Origin: Ascarosepion bandense
Lineage: Eukaryota; Mollusca; Cephalopoda; Sepiida; Sepiidae
Direction of reading: 5' to 3'
NCBI GenBank assembly: GCA_037127315.1
Contig: JBBBDQ010000225.1
Location: forward strand, 1-64,000
DNA length: 64,000 bases
In this document: positions 44,820-55,814 of the stretch, piece by piece
Numbering within the stretch: position 1 is the stretch's first letter
Layout: each line of letters opens with the position of its first letter
Notes under the pieces: model-generated
Told to the model about the DNA's origin: nothing
The model's database searches: none
The model's input: only the letters and a program-made list of their open reading frames with translations
Position numbers and translations under genes: made by a program

Positions 44820-45218
44820 TGTGGGGAGACAATAGTTATCTTCCCTTAAGGGGAACAACAGTTGTCTTCCCTTTTGAGGAACTCTTTTTTATCTGGGGTC
44901 AGTTCCCTTCCCGGCTGGAGTGGAATAGCCACGAGGACCTTTTGCTGGCTTAACGATATGTAATTCCTTACCACACTTGCTAAAAACATTATTGTCCATT
45001 TGGACAACTTGAGCATTCTTCTTGTTTGGGACTTACTTAAACATTCGTAATGTAAATTTACTTGTTTGTATTTTATTAAATGCCTATTTGTTATTGCCAC
45101 GAACTTGTCCTTTTTTTACTACACGTGCTACGGCAGCGTATTATATTTGTTGTTTAAAAGTTTATATTAGTATCACGTAACTGGTAATATCGCCAGTTAG
45201 CAACCCAATACTAATAAG
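44820..45218 (+). repeat. 5' LTR of Gypsy element 2
   Basis: It starts TGTGGGGAGACAATAG and continues to ctaataag just before the PBS. The first 319 bp match 49473-49792. It contains ttattaaatg and several T-rich stretches, and the last 80 bp have no counterpart in the 3' LTR. Confidence 0.9.
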
Positions 45219-45236
45219 TGGTGACTCCAACGTGTC
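45219..45236 (+). other. primer-binding site of Gypsy element 2
   Basis: TGGTGACTCCAACGTG directly follows the 5' LTR and resembles the TGGTGACCCCGACGTG motif in the Gypsy leader found on the minus strand at 50646-50665. Confidence 0.7.
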
Positions 45237-45607
45237 AGTTTATTTTTGCAAAATAACTGTTAACTTCGTGTAAAAAAAAATCTATCTCTACACAAATCAT
45301 TTACGAGGATGACCGTATCACATGGCAACATGGCGTCCTTCTTTTTCATTTGCTCCTTCGCCCATCCCAAATTTGAATTTGGCGCTGCTCCTTTTTTCTT
45401 GAGCCGCACTGATTTTTGGCTTGCTGCTGTGTTGACAACACCCATTAGTGGAGTAGGAGGTTGGTAGCAGAGATAGCTACTTTTTACCTTCGGTTTTGAA
45501 TATTTGTGTTCGTTTTTTTTTTTTGTTTTTACGTTTTATCCTTTGTGCTTCGCTTAGTGAAGCATATTTATGTGTGTGTGGCAACATTTCCATAGAAAAT
45601 ACCCGAT

Positions 45608-46389
45608 ATGGAGGAGGATAAAATGGCCGCCGTTTCGGCGATGAACACTAGCATATTTTAAAGCAGACCCTGCTTTATTTTTCGCACAATTAGAGTCGGA
45701 GTGCGAACTGAGAGGAATTACCTCTCAGAAAACAAAATTTAATTTAGCCATCTCCAAGTTGCCTCTCGAAGCCGTCCAGGAGGTGAGAGAAATGATTATC
45801 TCTCCGCCGAAAGACAAGCCATATCAAAAGTTAAAAGAGGAACTTATTCGAAGAACGTCGATGTCACGGCAAAAGAAATTGTCCCAACTTCTACACGAGG
45901 AACAATTAGGAAGCCGTCGCAATTTTTACGGTGTTTGCAACATTTAGCTGGAGATGGTAACGAGGATGACATTATACGTCATATTTTTCTCCAGCGTTTG
46001 CCGTCTGCGTATCACGCTGTTTTAGCTGCAGTGCGTGAAGATGCACCCGTTAAAAAAATGGCTAAAATAGCGGATAACATGGCTGATCTAACTTTGGGAT
46101 GCACTGCTCCTGTTTCCGCCGTACAGACGAAAGAACCAGATCCGCTGGATAGACTCTTAAAGGACAACGGAGGTTAGAGGCCAGGATGGAAGACCTAGAG
46201 AGACGTTTGCAAAAGGTCAGCATGCCCCGCTCCCAAAGCAGAGGTCGTGCAAGAGCTGCTAGCAAGGAACCAATGTGTTACTTGCACAGAAAATTTGGAG
46301 ATAGGGCTAATTATTGTAAGCTCCCCTGTTCATTCAATTCACAACAGGGTAAAGCCTTAGCTGGCGACACGGTCAGCCGGCGTGAGTGA
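45608..46389 (+). pseudogene. gag of Gypsy element 2
   Basis: A candidate ATG at 45608 (MEEDKMAAVSAMN) is followed by a stop. In other frames come ECELRGITSQKTKFNLAISK, LPLEAVQEVREMIISPPKDK and LIRRTSMSRQKKLSQLL (45759-45947). The frame 45935-46177 has DDIIRHIFLQRLPSAYHAVL and ADLTLG, and 46186-46389 ends with CYLHRKFGDRANYCKLPC, the modified zinc-knuckle motif of this Gypsy group (C-x2-H instead of C-x2-C). Frameshifts near 45925 and 46175 are single-base-scale breaks in an otherwise complete gag. Confidence 0.9.
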
Positions 46390-46690
46390 TATTTGTCGCT
46401 TACTATTTGTTGCAAATCGCACTACTGATATACGTTTTCTTGTAGACAGTGGTGCGCAAATATCTTTAATTCCGGCCACTAGAGCAGACAAGTTAAAAGG
46501 CCCCCATAAACTTACTCTACAGGCCGAAATAAGTCAATCATCCAGAGGTGCCTTACGTTGAATTTGGGTCTGAGAAGGGCTTTCACCCATTTTTTGTCCT
46601 TGCGGATATAGAGAAGGCCATATTGGGTGCAGATTTCTTACACAAATTTGATCTTCTAATTGAGGTTAACAGACGTTGTCTGACATACCC
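46380..46690 (+). pseudogene. protease of Gypsy element 2
   Basis: Starting near 46380 the frame reads GVSDICRLLFV and TDIRFLVDSGAQISLIPATR. Its DSG active site is a known retropepsin variant of DTG. A frameshift near 46555 leads to the next frame, which contains FFVLADIEKAILGADFLHKF, the second protease block. Because it follows gag by a frame change, expression by frameshifting or simply decay are both possible. Confidence 0.88.
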
Positions 46691-47492
46691 TAAGACAAAT
46701 ATGCGATCGCCGGGAGCCATTCATAATGTAATTCCATTATGTCTAACTGTGGCTAACACAGAAGATAACCCGGTATTTCGTGAGCTCTTAAAAAAGTTTC
46801 AGAGCATTACAAAACCATCTTTTCACAATATCACACATCACATTACTACTAGTGGTCCTCCTGTTCACAGCCGTCCTCGTCGCCTGACACCGGTAAAACT
46901 GAGTGTGGCGAAAGCGGAATTTAACCAAATGATGGAACTAGGTATTATTCGGCCATCAAAAAGTAACTGCACCTGGTACCCAAAAGTGGTAGTACCTGGC
47001 GCGCTTGTGGCGATTATAGGGCACTCAACTCTGCCAATAAACCTGACTGTTATCCCATTCCCCATATCACGATTAGGGTAAATCTATATTTACTAAATTA
47101 GACCTTATCAGAGCTACCATCAGATTCCGGTAGAACCCGAACATATTCCAAAGACTTCCATAACAACACCATTTGGGTTGTTTGAGTTTCTACGTGTGCC
47201 GTTTGGACTGAGAAACGCAGCACAATCTTTTCAAAGGTTTATCGATCATGTATTGCACGGTTTGCATTTTATCTGTGCCTACGTGGATGATGTCCTTATA
47301 GCCAGTTCTTCCATGGAAGAACATATCAAACATTTACAGCTTGTTTTTGAACGTTTTGAGGAATTTGGGGTTGTTATCAACCCAGTAAAGTGTGAGTTTG
47401 GAAAGTCTGAAGTAATTTTCCTAGGTCACCGCATTAATTCAGCTGGAATTTTACCTTCTCTATTAAAAGTGGCGGCCATTTCTGACCTTTGA
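46690..47492 (+). pseudogene. reverse transcriptase of Gypsy element 2
   Basis: The open frame to 47081 carries HHITTSGPPVHSRPRRLTPV and [13 protein letters not shown], the RT entry, then breaks. In other frames [29 protein letters not shown] and TKLDL (first catalytic Asp) follow. From 47178 a 104-codon frame has EFLRVPFGLRNAAQSFQRFI and, with Tyr at 47280, YVDDVLIAS, the intact catalytic box. Next come VINPVKCEFGKSEVIFLGH. Three frame changes interrupt the domain between 46960 and 47178. Confidence 0.92.
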
Positions 47493-47499
47493 CTGATTT

Positions 47500-48000
47500 T
47501 TTAACTGATGTCAAAAATTGTGACATAGTTTTGTCCGAACCATCCTTGGCAGCCTTCCATCAAATTAAGGTTTTATTGTCCCGAGCAGTTGAATTATCTC
47601 ATGTTGTTCCAGTAGCGAGGTGTGTTTGGCAGTTGACGCTTCTTTAGGTGCAGTACTGCAGCAGAAGATCGGTGACCACTAGAAACCAATTTCCTTCTTT
47701 CCCAAGAAGCTGACTTCTACGGAATCCAGGTACAGCACATTTGGACGTGAACTCCTCGCAGCGTATTCAGCCGTCCGTTACTTTCGACATTTGTTGGAAG
47801 GGCGGCTCTTCTACTTACTGACGGACCACAAGCCCTTGTTGGGGGCCTTCCAGTCAAACTCGGACAAATATTCCCCACGTGAAACCAGACATTTGGATTA
47901 TCTGCTACAATTTACCTCGGACATACGTTTCATCAAGGGAGCCAATAACATACCTGCAAACACCATGTCTCGTGGCATCAATGCTTTTGTGCTGGAACCG
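47500..48000 (+). pseudogene. RNase H of Gypsy element 2
   Basis: After a break near 47490 the frame gives PSLAAFHQIKVLLS, then VDASLGAVLQQKIGD (the first RNase H Asp), FPKKLTSTESRYSTFGRELL and, in the open frame from 47791, LTDHKPLLGAFQ and KYSPRETRHLDYLLQF. A stop lies near 47645-47680. RNase H removes the RNA template during cDNA synthesis. It is followed without interruption by the integrase linker. Confidence 0.88.
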
Positions 48001-49270
48001 TGCTTGGAATACCAACCATTTGTGGAAGCCCAGGTGAAGGATCAGCAACTACAGCACCTTCTACGAGAGAACCACACATCCTTGACATTGTCGAAGATAC
48101 GTGTTCCAAACACAGAATTGGAAGTGGTATGTGACACCAGCACCGGAAGGTTGCGCCCCTTCGTGCCTGAGTCAATGCGGAAGACATTATTCTCCTCCAT
48201 CCACAATTTGTCCCACCCAGGAGGCAATGCCTCAATACGGCTAATTACTGACAGATTTGTTTGGCCATGCATGAAAACTGACATTCGGCAATGGTCGAAG
48301 ACATGTGTGCCGTGTCAGAGGTCCAAAGTGGGGAGACATACCCACTCACCACCTGGATCCTTTCCATCATCCGACGAGAGGTTTGCACATCTGCACGTGG
48401 ACATCACAGGACCACACCCCTCATGTGAGGGTCAGACATATCTGTTGACATGTGTTGATCGCTTTTCCCTTTGGTGTGAAGCTCTTCCCATGTCAGACAT
48501 TACAGCGTATACCACAGCAAAGACTTTTGTGTGTCAGAGTGGGTGTCTCGTTTAGGAGTACCCGCTGTAATTACTACAGACAGAGGACGGCAATTTGAAT
48601 CCGACCTATTCAACCAGCTGATGAGAATCCTAGGGAGTAAGAGAATTAAAACTACTGCTTACCATCCTGAGGCAAATGGCTTGGTGGAACGATTTCATCG
48701 TACACTCAAGTCGGCGTTAAGGGCCACAACGAATCAGGCAAATTGGCTGGAGCATTTCCCATTGGTTCTTCTGGGACTTTGCATCGCAGTTAAAGATGAT
48801 CTGAAATGTTCATCTGCTGAGATAGTGTATGGCACTATGACTTTTTTTTCTGCAACCCCCACAAAAAAGTTTTAAATATGACCTCATTCGTCGATCGGCT
48901 TACTGCAAGAATGGCGAACTTAGCATATAAGTCTTCGGTTCAGGTTCAAAGGCCAATATATGTGCCTAAACTCCTGCAGACATGCACACATCTTCTTGTG
49001 CGGGACTTGGCTAAGTCCCATACATTGCAGCCATCCTACAGAGGACCTTTTAAAGTCCTCGAAAGACACTTGAAATATTTTGTGGTGAGCATTAACAATG
49101 CAACACAGAACATATCTCTGGACAGATTAAAGCCTGCCTTTTTGGACACTACCTGGCTCGGTATGGACACATCGGTGACTCCTCCGGCATCATCAGTACC
49201 TGAGGTAGTAAAAAAGACTGTGACCAGATCTGGTCGTCGTGTTAGACGACCCAAACGTTTATCGAAATAG
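48000..49270 (+). pseudogene. integrase of Gypsy element 2 (D35E), one or two frameshifts
   Basis: The frame ending 48555 contains HNLSHPGG and CVPCQRSK, an intact HHCC zinc-binding motif, then HLHVDITGP with the first catalytic Asp. A frameshift near 48530 leads to 48531-48875: [15 protein letters not shown] has the second Asp and [15 protein letters not shown] the Glu, with exactly 35 residues between. A stop at 48873 precedes 48878-49270, whose PSYRGPFKVLERH is the GPY/F module, ending in the basic tail RSGRRVRRPKRLSK. The fold is almost complete, so this is one of the better preserved integrases in the window. Confidence 0.93.
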
Positions 49271-49460
49271 TAAATTTTTCCTGGTTTTGGGCAGTAATAC
49301 TATTTTTGGAGGATATTCTCCACTTCTAAAGGAACTCTTCCTGTTCTATCTTATAGCAAGAACATTTTTCTTTTATTTTTTTACCTTGATATGCATGTGC
49401 AGTTTATATTTTTATTCCATTTTAGTAGTACTTCCAGCGCAGGTTAATAAACCTGTCTAG

Positions 49461-49470
49461 GGAGGGGGTA
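49461..49470 (+). other. polypurine tract of Gypsy element 2
   Basis: ggaggggg lies immediately before the 3' LTR, where plus-strand DNA synthesis would be primed. Confidence 0.8.
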
Positions 49471-49472
49471 CT

Positions 49473-49792
49473 TGTAGGGAGACAATAATTATCTTCCCTT
49501 AAGAGGAACAACAATTGTCTTCCCTTCTGCGGAACTCTTTTTTATCTGGTGTCAGTTCCCTTCCCGGCTGGAGTGGGATAGCCACGAGGACCTTTTGATA
49601 GCTTAACGGTATGTAATTCCTTACCACACTTGCTAAAAAACATTCTCGTCCATTTGGACAACTTGAGCATTCTTCTTGTTTGGGACTTACTTAAACAGTC
49701 GTAATGTATTGTTACTTGTTTGTATTTTATTAAATGCCTATTTGTTATTGCCATGTAACTTGTCCTTTTTTACTACACGTGCTACGGCAGCG
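49473..49792 (+). repeat. 3' LTR of Gypsy element 2, truncated
   Basis: It begins TGTAGGGAGACAATAATT and matches the 5' LTR to gctacggcagcg, then leaves it at 49793 with ctcctaggagcc, a short palindrome. The last 80 bp of the LTR are missing. Confidence 0.9.
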
Positions 49793-50307
49793 CTCCTAGG
49801 AGCCTACATTTTTTTCTTAAAATACAGCTACTTTTCACAGCTCGTTAGTAAGATTTCGGTTGTCGTCCGAACACAATCTTGCTCAAACACTTAAACACAC
49901 GCACAGACATAATATTTCGTAATAGAAACTTACACTCTTTCACTTTGGATACTTTGCTAAGCACATCATTTAACCATTGTTGAAACAAAACTTATTTCCA
50001 CACAATACTTCAAAGCAATTGTATCTCTGTGTTAATCATTCTTCTCAAACAAACTTTGTTTCGAACAATCGCTCAAACATTTATCTCACTAGAGAATTTT
50101 ATTCAAACAGTTGACTTTCGATCAAAACTACAGTCAATGGAAGAGAACTTTTTCTCCTTCATCCACATTTTGTACAGTCTAATTACATACTTTGTTTTCA
50201 CTGTTGTATATTTATCAATACATGTTTATTGTTGGTTACCAATTGGCGTTGTTATTTATTTCATGAAGAATCTTTAATATAAATAAGTGGAGGTATAAGA
50301 CCTCTAC

Positions 50308-50443
50308 ATCGTCTTTTTATTTGAACAACGCAACAATTTTTTCTCTCATCTTGTCTATTCAAACGGTGACCAAGGTATCCTTTCCCCAACAAATGCTAAT
50401 AACCGGTTGAGAAACGAACACTGCAACATTATGCTTCCAACTT
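50308..50443 (+). repeat. LTR/leader fragment shared with 35068-35205
   Basis: Shared blocks include ctttttatttgaacaacgca, tctctcatcttgtctattca, aacggtgacc and gaaacgaacactgca in the same order and strand. The upstream 500 bp (49800-50300) may be the LTR body but has no partner. Confidence 0.6.
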
Positions 50444-50645
50444 GGATCTACGTTAATTACATAGTTCTCGAATTAGGCCATAAAATATTTCCACCAAAAA
50501 ATGGACATCTGAGTCTGGGGACCAATGCACCAGGAAGTTCAGAGAACCGACTTATACTCGGTATCAATTTCATCGCCTTTTTTTTTTTACACTCGACATT
50601 CAATCTGAGGTCCATGAGGTCGAGTCGAATCACGTCGGATGGCGT

Positions 50646-50665
50646 CGATCACGTCGGGGTCACCA
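50646..50665 (-). other. primer-binding site, Gypsy type
   Basis: On the minus strand TTGGTGACCCCGACGTGATC lies just after the LTR terminus at 50670. TGGTGACCCCGACGTG-type motifs mark this position in Gypsy elements. Confidence 0.75.
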
Positions 50666-50669
50666 ATTC

Positions 50670-51452
50670 TGTAGAGGATAAGTCCTTTACAATATTTATA
50701 TTAAAGTGATTCGACATGATTAGACATATTGAAGACTCAAGAAAATAAATAACAACATCAATAGAACCAGAATAAACATGTATTAACAATGATACAAAAG
50801 GCATGCAAATTAATGTGAAAATTAATAGAAGGAAAAAGAGCTTTCTTCTTTAGACTGTAAAGAAAGTCAAATGTTCTTTGGGCAAAGATTGATTGGAATA
50901 AAGTTTGTTCTGAAAGGAAGAATAATGTACATACTGTTCTTGTAACGGCCTCCTACCGTTGAGTTCCCATTGAAGTTTGTATTGGGAAATGTGTGTGTTT
51001 TTACATATATGTATGTATGTGAAATAATTTCGCACCGCCGACTGCTAACTGCAATCGGGCGCAGTGTGTACGTGTTCTTGTATTGAGTGAGAATCATGAA
51101 GTATGTCGCCACAGTTGCTATGGCAGCTCCAGCTCTCCTTGATATGTTTGAGTAAGACCAAGAAACATATCCCCACGATAGCTATCGGGGGCCTAACTAG
51201 CCTAACTGGAGCTGCATGTGTGAGTGAGAAATGGACGCATGTCCCCAGTTACCTCGATAGCTGGGGCCCTCACTGGCTTGCGACACGTGGATGTGCTTGA
51301 ATGCGCGGGAAAACTGAATTTAGCACGTGCATACAAGATATTCGGCCAAAATTAACCAATCACTGTCTGCTAACTTGACATGTCCCGCGGATGAAAACAA
51401 ACGTGTTGTTTTAATGCATGTACGTGTGTAGGTGTGAACATAATGTTCTACA
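50670..51452 (-). repeat. 5' LTR of a truncated minus-strand Gypsy element
   Basis: On the minus strand it starts TGTAGAACATTATG at 51452 and ends CCTCTACA at 50670, followed by GAA and the PBS. The termini TGTAGA/TCTACA are inverted. Inside are hairpin-forming segments, ccccacgatagctatcgggg and ccccagttacctcgatagctgggg (51170-51270). Internal sequence past the PBS has no readable gag, so the element is truncated. Confidence 0.75.
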
Positions 51453-51908
51453 CTTTTTTCAAATTCTGCTTCCGTGAGAAAATCTTCCATTTACAGACTT
51501 TCATCTTTTTTTATTGTCATACAGGCTTTCTATCTATAATTTAATTGTTTATGTTTTCTATGATGTCAAAACATTTTTAACAATATTATTTTTCTACGCA
51601 AAAAAAGATTCTGCTCAATTTAAAACCGCCCAAATAGGTTTAAATTTTAAATTTGACTCCGTGTTAGAGCCAAGAAGCTAAATTTTCTATAGTTATTTAT
51701 TTTAAAAGTAAACAGGCTAAATGTTTTTTTACGGTTATTAGTCAGAATAGTTAGAGAATCGTGTTGTCGTGCCTTTTTGAAAACGGTGCAGCTAATTTTA
51801 ATTACCCAAATTTTTTCAAAATAATTGAACTGTGTCAACAAACTTGTTACTTAATTTTTGTAAAGTAAATTTTTTTTTTATTTGGCAAAAAAAAAAAAAA
51901 ACTACGAA

Positions 51909-51965
51909 AAAATAGTTCAAACAAATGTTTGAGGTGACATTTATGATTTAATTTATAGGCGCACA
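51909..51965 (+). repeat. dispersed repeat shared with 33012-33064
   Basis: atagttcaaacaaatgtttg, aggtgacattt and aatttataggcgcac match the earlier copy closely, preceded by a long A tract. Confidence 0.6.
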
Positions 51966-52776
51966 AAGACAGGCGACACGAGCCGAGTTTAAGAAACAAA
52001 CGATAAATGTATTAACACGCAAAAATGAAAGAATTACACAAAGTGATTGCATTATGTGCCAAATAGCAAATATATAAAAATAATCAATGCAAATAAAATA
52101 TGCCTTTTACAATAAAAATTAAAGTAACAAAAATAAAATGAAGAAGAAAATACTTATTTGAATAGTTTTCAAAGAATGGGTACAATTTTCGAAGCAAAGT
52201 GTGTGGTAACAGCGAAGAACAGAACAATTACACCAGCCGAAAAATGTTCGTTGTCGTTTGGAGCGACTTTGATGTACCTTTCAATTCTCGTCTGGTGGTT
52301 GTCAAATTTTATGTATGTTGTTTTTCGTTCTAGACCGAAGTGACCTAGTTTTCAGAAGTTGATGATTCAAGGCCCTCTTTTATAACCTCTGGGTAGGCTC
52401 AAAATTCACTTCTCGGAATTTGAAGGGAAACATTTTGTTTGGTTCTGGATGAAAAACAAACGCAACTTTTTTTCCCCACAAATTGAAATATACCAAAAAT
52501 ATTTCATTAAATTAAAAATTAAACAAGAGCTTAATGCAATGTCTACTTTCTCTCAGTGTAAGTGTATGCTCGAATTTCCTTTACGAAACCTGACAACAAC
52601 CACTCCCTTAAGAAGATTGAAGAAGCATGGAAAATGTTTATGAAGATTTGATAAAAGATTTTTGTTGGGCAGCTCCGGTGAGTTGGAAATGCAATGCATG
52701 ATGTATTTGGTATGTGACCAAATTTTTCGATGACATGTGTTTGAAAAAAAATTGTTAAAAGATTTGATGATTGCGT

Positions 52777-52846
52777 TAACTTATGTATCGAAAATTTATG
52801 CCGAAATATGTCACTATTTCGGTATAAATTTTCGATACATAAGTTA
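52777..52846. repeat. long near-perfect palindrome (32-bp arms, 6-base loop)
   Basis: The arm taacttatgtatcgaaaatt continuing to gccgaaata faces its inverted copy across tgtcac, with one mismatch (a G-T pair if transcribed). Nothing coding overlaps. It lies just before TIR element copy 4. Confidence 0.95.
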
Positions 52847-52879
52847 GAAAAATTTTTTAAATGAAAAAACATTCTTGAA

Positions 52880-54270
52880 GATTTCATTAGATTTAATTAA
52901 ATTTAAATTTCATTAGATTTAATTAAAAGCTTAAAGATTAAATTTATTATTTCCATTAAGTAAAAAATTCTGATGCATTTTATATAGATTGGAATGTCAC
53001 ATTTAATTTCGATTTTTTAAAAATTTTCTTAAAAGCGGCCATTTTCTTAATTTTAAGAAATTTGTAAACAAACAAAATTTCATCGATTTTAAAAGATTTC
53101 TGACACTTTATTTTAGTAAAATTAGAAAATTGAAAGTTAAATTAATCTGATTTTAAAGAAATATTACTTACTTAGAACATTAAAAAGGTAATATACAATC
53201 AGTTATTAACGATTGGTCGTGTTCATCTGATCGAACGTTTGACGGACTGTTGAATGACGAAGCGATGACAGCTGCTATGCATGACCATAATTGACAATTT
53301 TCATAAATCTAAGTGAAGGGACAAAACAATTACGTAACTTTTTCATAATAATGGCAATTTCAGTCTAGCACACAGGAAAATAAGGTAAAAAAATACAAAA
53401 TAAAAAACTATTTTAAAAATAGATAGCGTAACTACATTTATTAATCTTTGCAATTTTGGACTCGTAAATTTCATTTCCATTTAATTACTATATCACATCT
53501 AATAATTACCCTAATACAGAATTTTACACCAATTTAAACTATTATAAATTATTATAATTAAAATGTAAAAAAAATGAAAACTTCTTGTAAAAATCCATTA
53601 TTTATCAGAAAAAAAAAATTTCTTCCGACAATAATGTCCTTAGTATTACTTATTTACAAAAGCAATTAAAACTTTTCTAATTAAGTAATGTCATATTTTT
53701 ATTGGATTCATTATTTTTCAATTCAGAGCAGATTTTCAGTTAAATTTGAAAAAAAAGTAGGTGATTTACAATCTCCAATGGCTCCTACTTTTAACAAAAA
53801 AAAAAATAATAATAATAATTTCAATAAACAGGAAGGTTCTGTACGAAATTTCATGAAATTAAGTGGTGGGGTAACATATTTAAAAAAAATTTTACCAACA
53901 TTTTCTAAAAGAAAAACATGTAAAATATAATTCCATTCATTTATGAATAAGACCTTAAAATTTCATTAGAATCAAACAATTATTTGATTTTTACAAGAAT
54001 TTCTAAATAAATAAAATGTGTTTTCAGCGGAAAACAAGCGCAAAATAGTCAATGTTAGCCACGACGATGACGTAAAACAAAACAAGATTTTAACCAAATT
54101 TTCAACATGTTAGAAAAGATTTAAAAAATTCAAAAAATAATTAAAAAATACTTTGGTCTTTCATCTTAATAATAACATCAACATTTTGACGATAAACATT
54201 TATTTTCGTTAAGTTTGTGGCCTTTTTCATTATGTTGTTTTTCCCGCGAAACAGTGAAGGTGTCTACGTT
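52880..54270 (+). mobile_element. GGTACC TIR element, copy 4 (ends decayed)
   Basis: Blocks such as taaattta-ttatttccattaag, ttaatctgattt, tttcattagaatcaaacaatta and acattttgacgataaacatt occur in the same order as in copies 2 and 3. The right end reads acagtgaaggtgtctac, a decayed form of agtgaaggtacctac. The left GGTACC end is not found. No coding capacity. Confidence 0.6.
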
Positions 54271-55109
54271 ATTCCCATTTGTAGTAGATTACCAGGTTTA
54301 ATTTCTTCTTTGTTCGTACCAGTATGTTCATTGTTCATGCATGTTCGTACGTATCCAAGTCGTTATGGTCGTGTAAAAGCATGCTCTCGTTGTTAAATAT
54401 CAGATTTATTTACTCACAGAAATCGACATAGTATTTTACGTCTGAAATATGTCTTGTTGAATATTCTGCATGTTCCGAGTATCAAGAGGTTTGTGGATAT
54501 TTAGTAGTCGCAGGTTACCATTGTGTTTGTTAGTCACGGGTCATTTGTTGTTCAGAGCGGGGTTGTTTTTTTCTTTAAGCTTATTTGCGTACGGAATCAT
54601 TAATGGTGAACATTGCTTGAATGATGTAGTTGAGATGTGAGTGATTAAACATGTCGATGAAAATGTATTTGCTTGAAGTATTGTATTATCAGGGTACTAT
54701 ATATTTCCTAGTGAGTCAGAATGTACACGTTCTGAAAAATAGTGTGTTTTTACGTTGAAAAAAAAATAGAGAGAATACTCCCGCTCTTGTACCGAGGAAA
54801 CAAAGTTCGGTAGAACGGTTAAATGGAAGAAAGAAAACATATTTTTATTTCAAACGAAAACAAAAAAAAAGAAAAAACCCAAGCAAACAAAAAGAAAACA
54901 GCAAAACAAAACGAAAGGTAAGGTTTTTTCATCTTGGTGCCGAAATGCTGGAAAAAGAGTTTTTGTTCGTATGAATGCTTACGGTAGTGGGTGCCGACAG
55001 ACGTTAGGTTATTCATTGTCATAGTTGCTGAGAAGATGGGTAGGTGCGTTGGCCGGGAGAAGGTTGCGTTGTGTGTGTTCCTATCACGTCGCGGTAAATC
55101 ACTTTATAG

Positions 55110-55370
55110 TGGTAATAAAATGCTGCAGGCAGGATTAATGCTTATCTATTTGGGAACGTGTAAGTAAGGAATGTCTTTGATGTATTCGCTCCTTAGGTCA
55201 GTAAGTAGTTTTTGAGGCAGGGAAGAAGGAAAGAGGTAAGGGAGGCGAGCGTAGTAAGCCACTTGACTTTGGACAAGGGAGATACTAATTACTCTCTTCT
55301 CCTCGAATCGGTCTGCCTGGCGATGCTTTCTGTATCAGCTTTTTATATCTTCTTTTGGTTGTTTGGGACT
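55110..55370 (+). repeat. BEL-type LTR fragment, first of two direct copies
   Basis: aataaaatgctg, gtaagtaaggaatgtctttg, tattcgctccttaggtcagt, gcagggaagaagg and gcgatgctttctgtatcagc recur in the same order at 56040-56300. It corresponds to the middle of the LTR at 17130-18180 in opposite orientation. Confidence 0.65.
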
Positions 55371-55814
55371 GTAGATGGATAGGAGCTCGCGACATTGAGA
55401 GTAGTTAAAGAAGATTAAAAGGTCTCTCATTGGTGTATATAAATGTTGACTGTATTTTAACGAGATAAAATATATTTTCTTCGAAATTGACATTTCGCAC
55501 CTGAAATGATATTTATATTTAAAGTCAGCATAATATTTCTCCTTGAATAAGTTTTAAGTGTTTGATAAAGTTGGACGATTTAGGATATTTATGTAGACAT
55601 CAACAAAAGGTTAATGTACATATTCTGTGCGTGGTCACCATTATGTAGTGACGGCTGGAATATCAAAAAGTTTCACTACGTGTTCTATGCGTGGTCATCA
55701 TTATGTAGTGAGCGTCATGACCACCATTTTGTAGGGGGCGTCAATTATATTTGCAAAATGCCTTTGAGTCAAACGTAATCGAGCCTATAGTAGGTTATCC
55801 ATTCTTTTCCAGTT

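Larger units (their letters stand above)
44820..49792 (+). mobile_element. Ty3/Gypsy element 2, nearly full length with both LTRs
   Basis: The order is 5' LTR, PBS, gag, protease, RT, RNase H, integrase, polypurine tract and 3' LTR, all on the plus strand over 5.0 kb. The two LTRs match over about 320 bp with roughly 11 differences in the first 150, implying moderate age. The internal part has several frameshifts but most motifs survive. It lacks env. Confidence 0.93.
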
